Below, one piece after another: positions 33,545 through 41,048 of a stretch of DNA of 64,000 bases. This DNA comes from JAGVDM01 sp964642315 (GTDB lineage Bacteria > Patescibacteriota > Gracilibacteria > Peribacterales > Peribacteraceae). Position 1 is the first letter of the stretch; the number at the start of each line of letters is the position of its first letter. A model generated the notes under the pieces. It was not told the DNA's origin and made no database searches. It saw nothing but the letters and a program-made list of their open reading frames with translations. The position numbers and the translations under genes were made by a program. Where the stretch lies: contig CAZXOG010000001.1 of assembly GCA_964642315.1 (NCBI GenBank), forward strand, positions 372,001 to 436,000, read 5' to 3'.

Positions 33545-35059
33545 CTAGACCAGCGTCATCATCTTGTACGCGTCGCCCTCTTCATCGCTTGGCATCTCGC
33601 GCATCCAGTAGGACCGCCGGGTATCGTTGCGCGATTGGCCGAGCTTTTTCAAGAGCTCGGGAGTCACTTCCGGCGTTGGATAGTTGCAGGTGAAGCAGCC
33701 TTCGCTAAAGTGCCGGATCTTCGGATTCCCGTACCGGACGGCACGGCGGAGATCCTCGATGTTGCCGTAGAAGAGCGCATCGGCGCCGATGTACTTGCGA
33801 ATCTCATCAATCGTATGATCACTTGCGATGAGTTCCGTCCTTGTGGGGAGATCGATGCCGTAGGGGTCCGGGCAGCGGATTGGCGGCGCGGCTGAGGCGA
33901 AGTACACCTTCCGCGCGCCGGCCTCCCGGACAAGCTCCACGATCTTCTTGCTCGTGTTGCCGCGGACGATCGAATCGTCGACGAGGAGGACATCTTTCCC
34001 TTTGAATTCGAGCTCAATCGGATGGAGCTTGAACCGCAAACTGCGTTTGCGGATGTTCTGGCCGGGCATGATGAACGTGCGGCCGATGTAGCGGTTCTTG
34101 ATGAGGCCTTCGCGGTAGCGGGCACCGAGAGCGCTCGCGAGGCCTGTGGCCATGGGGCGGCCGGTATCCGGCACGGGGATTACGGAATCGATGTGGAGGT
34201 TTGCCTTCTTAATCTGGCGCGCGAGGTACTCGCCCAAGCGAATACGGGTCTTGTAGACGTTCACGCCATCGATTGTGGAATCCGGGGCGGCGAGGTACAC
34301 CCACTCGAAGAGGCAGGGACTCAGGTGCCCCTGCCGGATCTGCTTGCTGTGGATCTTGTTGTGGCGGTCTATGAACACGGCTTCACCGGGACGGATGTCC
34401 CGCACGAATTCAAACTCCAGTGCCTTCATGGCCGTGTTCTCCGAGGCGATGATGTATTCCTCCTTCATGCCGTACTTGCGCTTGCCGAGCTGCAGAGGGC
34501 GGATGCCGTACGGATCGCGGAATCCCACGATGCCCTGTCCGCCAATGAGCGCCACAGCCGAGTACGCGCCCTTGCACTTGCGCATCACCTGCCGCATGGC
34601 GCCGAAGATGTGGTTCGGCGTGAGCTTCGTCGGGCGCTGGTGCCGCAGGGCGGAAGCGAACATGTTGAGAAGCACTTCGGAATCTGAATTCGTATTGAGG
34701 TGGCGGTACCGTTTCTCGAGGAGCTCCGTGCGGAGTTCATCGGCATTCGTGAGGTTTCCGTTGTGTGCCAGTGCCATGCCGAACGGCGTGTTCACGAAGA
34801 ACGGCTGTGCCTCAAATTCGCTCGAGCAGCCTGCCGTGGGGTAGCGCACGTGACCGATGCCCATGTTCCCTGTAAGGCGGCAGAGCGATTTCGTGTGGAA
34901 GACGTCGCGCACCATGCCATTGCTTTTCTTTAAATGGAACTGCTGGTCGTACGTGATGATCCCTGCGGCATCTTGCCCGCGATGCTGGAGGATGATGAGG
35001 CCGTCGTAGAGGTCCTGGATGACATCGCGGAAGCCGGAAACAGCAATTACCCCGCACAT
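33545..35059 (-). CDS. purF: amidophosphoribosyltransferase, [4Fe-4S] type
   Basis: 504 aa. Commits PRPP to purine synthesis using glutamine. Cys2 (MCGVIAVSG) is the glutaminase nucleophile and must be exposed by removal of Met or of a propeptide. The PRPP loop VLLVDDSIVRGNTS lies near residue 356. Cysteines in SPCLFEWVY, IRCPDPYG and GCFTCNYP correspond to the iron-sulfur ligands of the B. subtilis enzyme. That type normally has a propeptide; here the frame extends 27 codons upstream from an ATG at 35140, so a propeptide form cannot be excluded. I prefer 35059 because a C/U-rich leader (CCTTCCCCCGCCTCATTCC) abuts it. Confidence 0.95.
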   Translation of the reverse strand: MCGVIAVSGFRDVIQDLYDGLIILQHRGQDAAGIITYDQQFHLKKSNGMVRDVFHTKSLCRLTGNMGIGHVRYPTAGCSSEFEAQPFFVNTPFGMALAHNGNLTNADELRTELLEKRYRHLNTNSDSEVLLNMFASALRHQRPTKLTPNHIFGAMRQVMRKCKGAYSAVALIGGQGIVGFRDPYGIRPLQLGKRKYGMKEEYIIASENTAMKALEFEFVRDIRPGEAVFIDRHNKIHSKQIRQGHLSPCLFEWVYLAAPDSTIDGVNVYKTRIRLGEYLARQIKKANLHIDSVIPVPDTGRPMATGLASALGARYREGLIKNRYIGRTFIMPGQNIRKRSLRFKLHPIELEFKGKDVLLVDDSIVRGNTSKKIVELVREAGARKVYFASAAPPIRCPDPYGIDLPTRTELIASDHTIDEIRKYIGADALFYGNIEDLRRAVRYGNPKIRHFSEGCFTCNYPTPEVTPELLKKLGQSRNDTRRSYWMREMPSDEEGDAYKMMTLV

Positions 35060-35157
35060 GGAATGAGGCGGGGGAAGGCTTGTACGACGCTGGCGGCACA
35101 TGGTGCTCCCTGCATTCGGGGAGCCAAGAAACGGCATGCGTACGCCTGCACGGAGGC

Positions 35158-35185
35158 ATTGTACCCGCCTTCGGGCAGTTCGCAA
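35158..35185 (-). promoter_or_regulatory. promoter of purF
   Basis: Minus strand TTGCGA (35180-35185), 16-nt spacer, TACAAT (35158-35163). It gives a leader of about 90 nt containing a GCTCCC/GGGAGC hairpin (35105-35124) and ending in a C/T tract. The leader could have a regulatory role; no known purine riboswitch core is visible. Confidence 0.6.
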
Positions 35186-35197
35186 GGAATGTGGCGA

Positions 35198-36046
35198 TCA
35201 CGTTTCCGTCTGTCGTTCTTTCGCGCGAACGCAGTTGCGGATAAGCCCTGCCACGGTCATGGGTCCGACGCCGCCGGGAACGGGGGTGATCGCTGATGCC
35301 TTCTCCTTCACGCGTTCGAAATCCACGTCCCCGCAGAGGCCAGCCTCCGTTCTGTTCATGCCGACATCGATCACCACAACGCCCTCTTTGACCATATCGG
35401 CCGTGATGAGACCGGGTTTGCCAACGGCGGCAATGAGCAAGTCAGCCTGACGCGTAAAGGAGCCAAGGTCGCGGGTTCTGCTGTGGCAGACCGTCACGGT
35501 GGCATCACGATTGATGAGCATGACGGCGATAGCCTTCCCGACATTGTTGCTCCTGCCCACGACGACGGCGTGCCTGCCGGCGACATCGATCTTGAAGTAC
35601 TCCAGGAGCGCAATGATCCCGGAGGGCGTTGCTGGCGGCAAATGCTCGAATTCCTTGGAGAGGTACATTTTGCCGAGGTTGTACGCCCCGAAACCGTCAA
35701 CATCCTTCTTTGGGTCGATTGCGCGGATCACCTGCGGAACCAGCGGCTCAAGGTGACCCGGGAGCGGGAGCTGGACGATGAATCCTGTTACGTCGGCATC
35801 GCGGTTGAGTTCGTCAATGACGGCGAAGAGTTCCTCGGCTGCCGTATTTTCAGGGAGGTGCCGATGTTCACTACGCATCCCGACCGCTTCACAGCTCTTC
35901 ATTTTCTGTTTCACGTAGCTCGCGCTCGCAGGATCGTTGCCCACTTGCACGACGACAAGCTTAGGATCGAGCGCTTTGACGCGGAGTTTCAGCCCCGCTA
36001 GCAGGTGATCCGCCGCTTCTCTGCCCGAGAGGATGCGTGCTGTCAT
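35198..36046 (-). CDS. folD: bifunctional methylenetetrahydrofolate dehydrogenase/cyclohydrolase
   Basis: 282 aa. Interconverts 5,10-methylene-THF and 10-formyl-THF, supplying formyl groups for purine synthesis. Motifs are YVKQKMKSCEAVGM (catalytic Lys), VQLPLPGHL, IDPKKDVDGFG, VVGRSNNVGKA (NADP-binding) and PVPGGVGPMTVA. The ATG at 36046 follows TACTCT (minus strand, 36054-36059) by 7 nt. It lies just upstream of purF on the same strand, with 138 nt between them and a separate purF promoter. Confidence 0.96.
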   Translation of the reverse strand: MTARILSGREAADHLLAGLKLRVKALDPKLVVVQVGNDPASASYVKQKMKSCEAVGMRSEHRHLPENTAAEELFAVIDELNRDADVTGFIVQLPLPGHLEPLVPQVIRAIDPKKDVDGFGAYNLGKMYLSKEFEHLPPATPSGIIALLEYFKIDVAGRHAVVVGRSNNVGKAIAVMLINRDATVTVCHSRTRDLGSFTRQADLLIAAVGKPGLITADMVKEGVVVIDVGMNRTEAGLCGDVDFERVKEKASAITPVPGGVGPMTVAGLIRNCVRAKERQTET

Positions 36047-36228
36047 CACGCATAGAGTACTGCACCGGCACAGGACGCGCACGGCGCAATAAAGAATAAA
36101 AAATTTGATCAATTGTTTTCCGAAAAATGCCCGGGAAATTTTTCCGGCATATTCCGGAACGCGATACTCAACAAATCCCTTAATGTAGCCAAAAAATAAA
36201 TGTGCACGAGCTTCGTTACTTCTGGTGT

Positions 36229-36258
36229 TTGTCAAGTTGAGTACATGATGTGTACAGT
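36229..36258 (+). promoter_or_regulatory. promoter of the 121-aa gene
   Basis: TTGTCA (36229-36234), 18-nt spacer, TACAGT (36253-36258), 9 nt to the ATG at 36268. The upstream 150 bp (36060-36220) is AT-rich divergent intergenic DNA with a near-palindrome CCGGGAAATTTTTCCGG at 36131-36147. Confidence 0.6.
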
Positions 36259-36267
36259 CTGCTTGTC

Positions 36268-36633
36268 ATGGTTGAGAGACCATCATTCGTAGGCCCAGCA
36301 CCGGAGTGCACGGGGATCTCGGATGAGCGTCGCTACCAGATCCGATTGACGCAGTTGCGGGAGAGAGTGGAGGCCCTGTGCCCTCCCGGCACGATTTTTA
36401 CCATTGGGACACTCAGTGACCCCGACGCACACGAGGACCTCCGCTGCATTGCGGTGCAGGGTGAATACGTCGATCGTGTCCGTGCGGGTGTTAGGGATTG
36501 TCTTGTGAGCGTTCGTGCGCTCACCGGATGGGAGTACAACTTTGCGCTCGAAATGCGGCGGCAGAGTGAACCAGCAACGCCAGATCAGCAGCGGCATCTG
36601 CCGGAAAAAGAAGGAGCGTATGCGGCGGCTTAG
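36268..36633 (+). CDS. hypothetical protein, 121 aa
   Basis: No family recognised. Soluble, with an alpha/beta-looking middle (RVEALCPPGTIFTIGTLSDP ... DLRCIAVQGEYVDRVRAGVRD) and a low-complexity end. A GTG at 36250 is in frame but lies inside the promoter; the ATG at 36268 fits the short-leader rule. It overlaps the stop of convergent tmk by 4 nt. Confidence 0.6.
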   Translation: MVERPSFVGPAPECTGISDERRYQIRLTQLRERVEALCPPGTIFTIGTLSDPDAHEDLRCIAVQGEYVDRVRAGVRDCLVSVRALTGWEYNFALEMRRQSEPATPDQQRHLPEKEGAYAAA

Positions 36634-37220
36634 CGGAGAAGCGGCGCGACATGCCGCCAGATTTCCTCCGCCACAGCGTCTTTGTCGCCGGAGGTATCCA
36701 CGAAGACAACGTTTGGTCCCTGCTGTTTTCCGTACATTGCGTAAATGTGCTCTTGGAATGCAGTTTGCTCGTACTGGTCGCGCACTTCCCGGCGTCCGGT
36801 GCGTTCCAGGCACACGGCGAGCGGCGGGAGGAGGATGATCGTGAGATCAGGCACAGGAAAACGGGAATTCGCGGATGCGAGCCATTCTTCCGAGAGCCCC
36901 TGCGCCGTTCCATACACGATGGTGGAAAGCGCGTACCGGTCCGAAATCACCACGCTTCCGTCGCGGAGCGCCGGTTCAATGACCTGGGCGACGTGCTCCG
37001 CGCGGTCCGCGCAGAAGAGCAGCTGCACGGCGTCTGCCTGCGGCCGCGACTTGCCGTGGAGGAGCGTCCGAATGAGCGCTCCGATCGGGCCTCCGGTCGG
37101 CTCCGCGGTGGAGACGACATTTCTTCCCCCGCGGGCGATACGCCCGGAGAGCAATTCGGTGTGACGGGTGGTTCCGGAGCCGTCCGGCCCCTCGAGAACA
37201 ATGAAGACGCCTCGCTGCAT
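36630..37220 (-). CDS. tmk: thymidylate kinase
   Basis: 196 aa. Phosphorylates dTMP to dTDP. The P-loop reads EGPDGSGTTRH, so the usual lysine (GKT) is replaced by threonine. Other family marks are intact: AEPTGGPIGALIR, the DRY-type SDRYALSTIVYG, and a QLLFCADRAEH segment. A Lys-less P-loop is, to my recollection, seen in Tmk of some other lineages too, but it should alter phosphate binding. The ATG at 37220 has TACACT (minus strand, 37228-37233) 7 nt upstream; a CGCCCC/GGGGCG inverted repeat overlaps the spacer region and could be an operator. Confidence 0.92.
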   Translation of the reverse strand: MQRGVFIVLEGPDGSGTTRHTELLSGRIARGGRNVVSTAEPTGGPIGALIRTLLHGKSRPQADAVQLLFCADRAEHVAQVIEPALRDGSVVISDRYALSTIVYGTAQGLSEEWLASANSRFPVPDLTIILLPPLAVCLERTGRREVRDQYEQTAFQEHIYAMYGKQQGPNVVFVDTSGDKDAVAEEIWRHVAPLLR

Positions 37221-37260
37221 TGCAGGGAGTGTACGCCCCGCGAGGACGGGGCGGGAGGCA

Positions 37261-37289
37261 TGTACAAGAATAAATAATCATGGTATAAT
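37261..37289 (+). promoter_or_regulatory. promoter of the membrane protein-ClpC-like operon
   Basis: TGTACA (37261-37266), 17-nt spacer, perfect TATAAT (37284-37289), preceded by TGG (extended -10). The leader is about 10 nt, A-rich, ending AAAT before the ATG at 37306. Confidence 0.7.
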
Positions 37290-37305
37290 TTATAGAAAGA
37301 CAAAT

Positions 37306-37737
37306 ATGGAATTCCTGCCGCTCCCGTTCTCGCCCTTCCACCTGCTCTCCGTGCTCTGGCGGAGGTTCCTGCCGTGGTATTTCCTCTCACAGCCGCGGCG
37401 CATTCTCCGCATGTACGGGGAGTACGCCGGCGTGTTTCTGGAGATCTTTTCGTTCGTGTTCCTCCTCAAGACGCTCGTTGCGCCATGGAAGGGGATTGCG
37501 GATGCCTACCCGCCGAGCCCGCTGCACATTGTGCGGCTGGTGCAGGCGTTCACGCTGAACTGCACGGCGCGAGCAGTGGGATGTGTGGTGCGCTTCTTCA
37601 CGATCCTCTTCGGTCTCGCAATTCAGATTCTCCTCTTCCTGGTGTTCGCAGCCGCATTCGTGTTCTGGATCGCTTTTCCGGCAATTGCGTTCGCAGGAGT
37701 GGAGCTCCTCCGTTTCGCAGCGATTCCCGCAGTGTGA
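37306..37737 (+). CDS. small membrane protein coupled to the ClpC-like ATPase
   Basis: 143 aa with three or so hydrophobic helices (about residues 45-60, FLEIFSFVFLLKTLV; about 85-105; about 108-135, ILLFLVFAAAFVFWIAFPAI) and an aromatic, basic N-terminal cytoplasmic part (LWRRFLPWYFLSQPRRILR). No family recognised. Its TGA is directly followed by the ATG of the AAA+ gene with no gap, implying translational coupling and a shared complex. It could be an adaptor or membrane scaffold for the ATPase; this is inference. Confidence 0.7.
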   Translation: MEFLPLPFSPFHLLSVLWRRFLPWYFLSQPRRILRMYGEYAGVFLEIFSFVFLLKTLVAPWKGIADAYPPSPLHIVRLVQAFTLNCTARAVGCVVRFFTILFGLAIQILLFLVFAAAFVFWIAFPAIAFAGVELLRFAAIPAV

Positions 37738-40164
37738 ATGCAGCGCCACACCGTGTCATTGCAGGCGACTGACGCGTTCCTCGGGGTACGGCTGAATGCC
37801 CTGCTCTTCTCCCTGATTTCCCTCGGGATCTACGCCGTTGTCGTGGCATCGCTCGTGCACTTCACGCTGCTCCACGACGATCCGCTCATTGCCGTTGTGG
37901 GGTGCGGGATCCTCGTATTCCTGCTCTTTGCTCTCGTGCTTTTCATCAATCTGGAACTCCTGGGAAATTCGTCCGTTCCTGCGGGGCGCACGAATCTCGC
38001 CGAGTACCTCTCCGGAGACATGGTGCGCGCGCTCGCGAAGGAATCCGGCTCGCTGCAGGCGCACCTGCTCGCTGCCGCGGCAAAAACTCCGCGCGGGGAA
38101 TTCTTCCTCCGGAGCATGGGAATCGAAAGCAGGGAATTCCTCCGGCAGTTCGCCGTGGAGGCGAACGATGCCGTGGAGGTTGCGCCGTTCCTCCTGCGTG
38201 CGGTGGATCTTGCGCGGCACCTCGGCGAACCGCGCGTTGACGGGAACGTCATTATCGCGATCTTCCTTCAGACCGATGACGATGCCAGCCGCGTACTCAA
38301 CGCGCTCGACATTTCCGAGGAGGATGTGTGGCGCATGCTCCAGTGGGAGCGATTCCACAACCAGTGGGAACTGGCGGAGCGGCACTGGCATCCGCGCAAA
38401 CTTCTGCGGGCCATGGGGACGATCGGACGGACGTGGGTGCTCGGGTACACGTACGAGCTTGATGCGTTCACGACAGACGTGAGCGAAGAAGTCCGGTATG
38501 CGCAGGATGACATCGTCCTTCATCAGCGGGCTCTCGAAGATCTCCTCCACATTCTCGCGAGGTCGCAACGCAAGAACGCGCTTGTCCTCGGCAGGACAGG
38601 CGTCGGCAAGCATCGGCTCGTGCGGAACCTCGCGAAGCTCATGCGACGTCACGAGGTGGAACACTCGCTGCCGTTCACGCGGGTCGTGCTCCTGCACACG
38701 GAGCAGCTCCTCGCGGGCTCCGAGCGGCCGGAGGCGCTCCTGCTCTCCGCGCTCACCCGTGCCGACCGTGCAGGCAGATTCCTGCTCATCGTGGACAACC
38801 TGCCGTTCATTCTCAAGGCGCAGCGCCGCGAGGTGATCGCCGTGCTCACGAAATTCCTGCAGTCGCCGCGTATCTCCCTCATCGGCATTGCGGATCCCGA
38901 AGAGTACCACGTGCTCGTGAAGCGCGATCCCATGCTCGATCAGCTCTTCGAGAAGGTCGCGCTCGACGATGTGACGGATGACGAAACGACGGCGGTACTC
39001 ATGTCGCGCGCGTTCCAGGCAACGGCGAAAACCGATGTCACCGTGACGTATCGCGCCATCAAGCTCATGCTGGAACTTGCGAAGCGCTACGTCGCGCGAG
39101 AGGCGCTGCCCGGCAAAGCGCTCGCTGTCATGAGCGATGCCATCGGTCTTGCCGAGCAGCGGGGATCACCGGTCGTTGCCGAAGAGGACGTGCGTAAAGC
39201 AGTCTCGCTGAAGGCGCACATGGATGTGACTGCGGTTTCGAAGGACGAGCGAGAGAAGCTCCTCAAGCTGGAGAGTGAGCTGCGCCGGAGCATTGTGGGG
39301 CAGGATGAGGCACTGAGCGCCCTTGCGAATGCCCTCAAGCGGGCCCGCATGGATCTGCAGGATCGCCGCAGGCCGCTCGGAACGTTCCTCTTCCTCGGAC
39401 CGACGGGCGTTGGCAAGACGCAGACAGCAAAGGTGCTCGCGCAGGAGTACTTCGGTTCCGAGGATGCCATGATCCGCCTCGACATGAACGAGTACAGCAC
39501 AGAGGACTCCGTGCGGCTCCTCATCGGATCGCCCGATGCAGGAGAAAGTTCTGCGGAAGGGTTCCTTGCCAAGCGCGTGCAGGACCGTCCCTTCTCGCTC
39601 GTGCTGCTCGACGAAATCGAGAAGGCGCATCCGAAAGTGCTCAACCTTTTCCTCCAGATACTCGATGAAGGCCAGCTCATAGACAGCTTCGGGATGAAGA
39701 CGGATTTCCGGAACACGATCATCATCGCTACGTCGAATGCCGGCGCGCTCTTCGTGCGCGAATACGTGAAGGCGCACGCGCAGGACATTCAGCATTCGGC
39801 GTTCAAGAGAGTGCTCGTGGATACCATTCTCAAGGAGAAGGTGTTCTCGCCGGAATTCCTCAACCGTTTTGACGAAGTGATCCTCTACCGGCCGCTTTCC
39901 CTCGTGGATGCGAAGAGGGTGGGCCTTCTGATGCTGGATTCGGTGGTTGCCGAGCTTTCCGAGCACCGCGGGATCAAACTCCGCATTGAGGAATCGGTAG
40001 TGGATACGCTCGTGGAGCGCGGGTACAGCAGCGAATTCGGCGCCCGCGAAATGCGCCGCGCCATCGTCGTGGCGGTGGAGAACATTCTTGCCGACATCCT
40101 CCTCAAGCGCGATGTGAAGCGCGGGGATGAAATCGTCATCCGTCGCGAAGATCTTTCCCCGTGA
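37738..40164 (+). CDS. membrane-anchored ClpC-like AAA+ ATPase
   Basis: 808 aa. Two membrane helices (about 20-45 and 50-72) precede a divergent Clp_N-like region (about 85-200, VDGNVIIAIFLQTDDDASRVL) and two AAA+ modules. D1 is degenerate: Walker A is GRTGVGKH (about 286) with His for Ser/Thr, and Walker B is LLIVDNLP with Asn for Glu. D2 is intact: GPTGVGKT near 555, LVLLDEIEKAHP near 625, sensor IIATSNAG, the arginine finger in FLNRFDEV and sensor 2 in GAREMRRA. No ClpP-docking LGF-type loop and no ClpB middle coiled coil are visible. It probably unfolds or extracts membrane or envelope proteins; no protease partner is evident. Confidence 0.85.
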   Translation: MQRHTVSLQATDAFLGVRLNALLFSLISLGIYAVVVASLVHFTLLHDDPLIAVVGCGILVFLLFALVLFINLELLGNSSVPAGRTNLAEYLSGDMVRALAKESGSLQAHLLAAAAKTPRGEFFLRSMGIESREFLRQFAVEANDAVEVAPFLLRAVDLARHLGEPRVDGNVIIAIFLQTDDDASRVLNALDISEEDVWRMLQWERFHNQWELAERHWHPRKLLRAMGTIGRTWVLGYTYELDAFTTDVSEEVRYAQDDIVLHQRALEDLLHILARSQRKNALVLGRTGVGKHRLVRNLAKLMRRHEVEHSLPFTRVVLLHTEQLLAGSERPEALLLSALTRADRAGRFLLIVDNLPFILKAQRREVIAVLTKFLQSPRISLIGIADPEEYHVLVKRDPMLDQLFEKVALDDVTDDETTAVLMSRAFQATAKTDVTVTYRAIKLMLELAKRYVAREALPGKALAVMSDAIGLAEQRGSPVVAEEDVRKAVSLKAHMDVTAVSKDEREKLLKLESELRRSIVGQDEALSALANALKRARMDLQDRRRPLGTFLFLGPTGVGKTQTAKVLAQEYFGSEDAMIRLDMNEYSTEDSVRLLIGSPDAGESSAEGFLAKRVQDRPFSLVLLDEIEKAHPKVLNLFLQILDEGQLIDSFGMKTDFRNTIIIATSNAGALFVREYVKAHAQDIQHSAFKRVLVDTILKEKVFSPEFLNRFDEVILYRPLSLVDAKRVGLLMLDSVVAELSEHRGIKLRIEESVVDTLVERGYSSEFGAREMRRAIVVAVENILADILLKRDVKRGDEIVIRREDLSP

Positions 40165-40177
40165 TTACCAGTTTCGC

Positions 40178-40528
40178 TCAGGCGGAAAGGTCGACGAAGA
40201 GCATGATGCGGACTTCTTCTGCGAGACGGAAAACGTCTTTCTGAATGGCATCGAGAATGGGGCGGTCCACGAGTTCGCTCGGGTCGCCTTCTGCGGAGAA
40301 GAGCGTCGTGAGGTACTGCATTGCGCCGCTCTCTGCGGCTCTCCAATCCCCGTGGCATGCCCCCTCGAAGAGAATTTCACCGTACCGGTGGACGTAGAAG
40401 GCAATGCACTGTCGTTCAAAAGCCATGCGCTCCTCTGCTGAGTACTCAGGGATCGGTTTTGTGGGGGCCGGCGGTCTGCTCGTTGCCACGGGGCAAGCGA
40501 GGGTTTCCTTGGTGTCTCTCGTGCTCAT
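40178..40528 (-). CDS. hypothetical protein, 116 aa
   Basis: No family recognised. A Pro/Thr-rich N-terminal 30 residues is followed by a helical domain (ERMAFERQCIAFYVHRYGEI ... GAMQYLTTLFSAEG ... ILDAIQKDVFRLAEEVRIM). No signal peptide. A TTGTTC-16-TATAGT promoter (minus strand, 40571-40598) gives a leader of about 36 nt without a Shine-Dalgarno sequence. It converges on the ClpC-like gene with 13 nt between stops. Confidence 0.6.
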   Translation of the reverse strand: MSTRDTKETLACPVATSRPPAPTKPIPEYSAEERMAFERQCIAFYVHRYGEILFEGACHGDWRAAESGAMQYLTTLFSAEGDPSELVDRPILDAIQKDVFRLAEEVRIMLFVDLSA

Positions 40529-40570
40529 TGAGTACAAAATTTGCTCACTGGAATGACCTGCTTGCAAAGT

Positions 40571-40598
40571 ACTATACGCCGAAACCCCAGAAGAACAA
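40571..40598 (-). promoter_or_regulatory. promoter of the 116-aa gene
   Basis: Minus strand TTGTTC (40593-40598), 16-nt spacer, TATAGT (40571-40576). Confidence 0.5.
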
Positions 40599-40657
40599 GA
40601 CCCCTCTATAATGGCGGGATCTGCTCTCTACGGAGCGGAAATCCGTTCCTGAGGACT

Positions 40658-40987
40658 TTAGTCGAGCTCGAGATCCGTATCGGGGTTATCCGGGGTGAGG
40701 AGCACCTGGTCGGGATCAAGTTGCTGCGTGGCTGCACGCATCTCTTCCATGACGTCAGCCATGGGTTGCCCCGTTCCCAGCGAAACTTTCTCCGCATGCT
40801 GCCGGAACAGCGCATCCGGAGAGACCTGGAAATCCGGATCGCTGCTTCCGCTTGGCTCGAGCGGGCCGCCGAGTTCGCCCATTTGGCGCGGGGCGCCGCG
40901 CATGGGTTCCATGGGATCAACCGCACCGTCTGTCGAGTGGAGATTCGGGTCGGAGAGATCGTGATCGGATGGAGAGGAAAGCGGCAT
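40658..40987 (-). CDS. hypothetical acidic protein, 109 aa
   Basis: No family recognised. Probably largely disordered: rich in Pro, Asp, Ser and Met, with a short helix-prone part (SPDALFRQHAEKVSL ... MADVMEEMRAATQQL) and an acidic end (DTDLELD). The ATG at 40987 follows a CACTCTCCCCC leader; a TTG at 41005 is also in frame. A TACAAT box about 28 nt upstream (minus strand) is a likely -10. Confidence 0.55.
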   Translation of the reverse strand: MPLSSPSDHDLSDPNLHSTDGAVDPMEPMRGAPRQMGELGGPLEPSGSSDPDFQVSPDALFRQHAEKVSLGTGQPMADVMEEMRAATQQLDPDQVLLTPDNPDTDLELD

Positions 40988-41048
40988 GGGGGAGAGTGAA
41001 TTCAATAACTATTGTATAACAATTCGTAAGGAAAATCCACCCTCTCGT

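Noticed and set aside
35060..35157. Purine riboswitch upstream of purF
   Set aside because: There is a hairpin, but no three-way junction or conserved purine-aptamer core can be seen.
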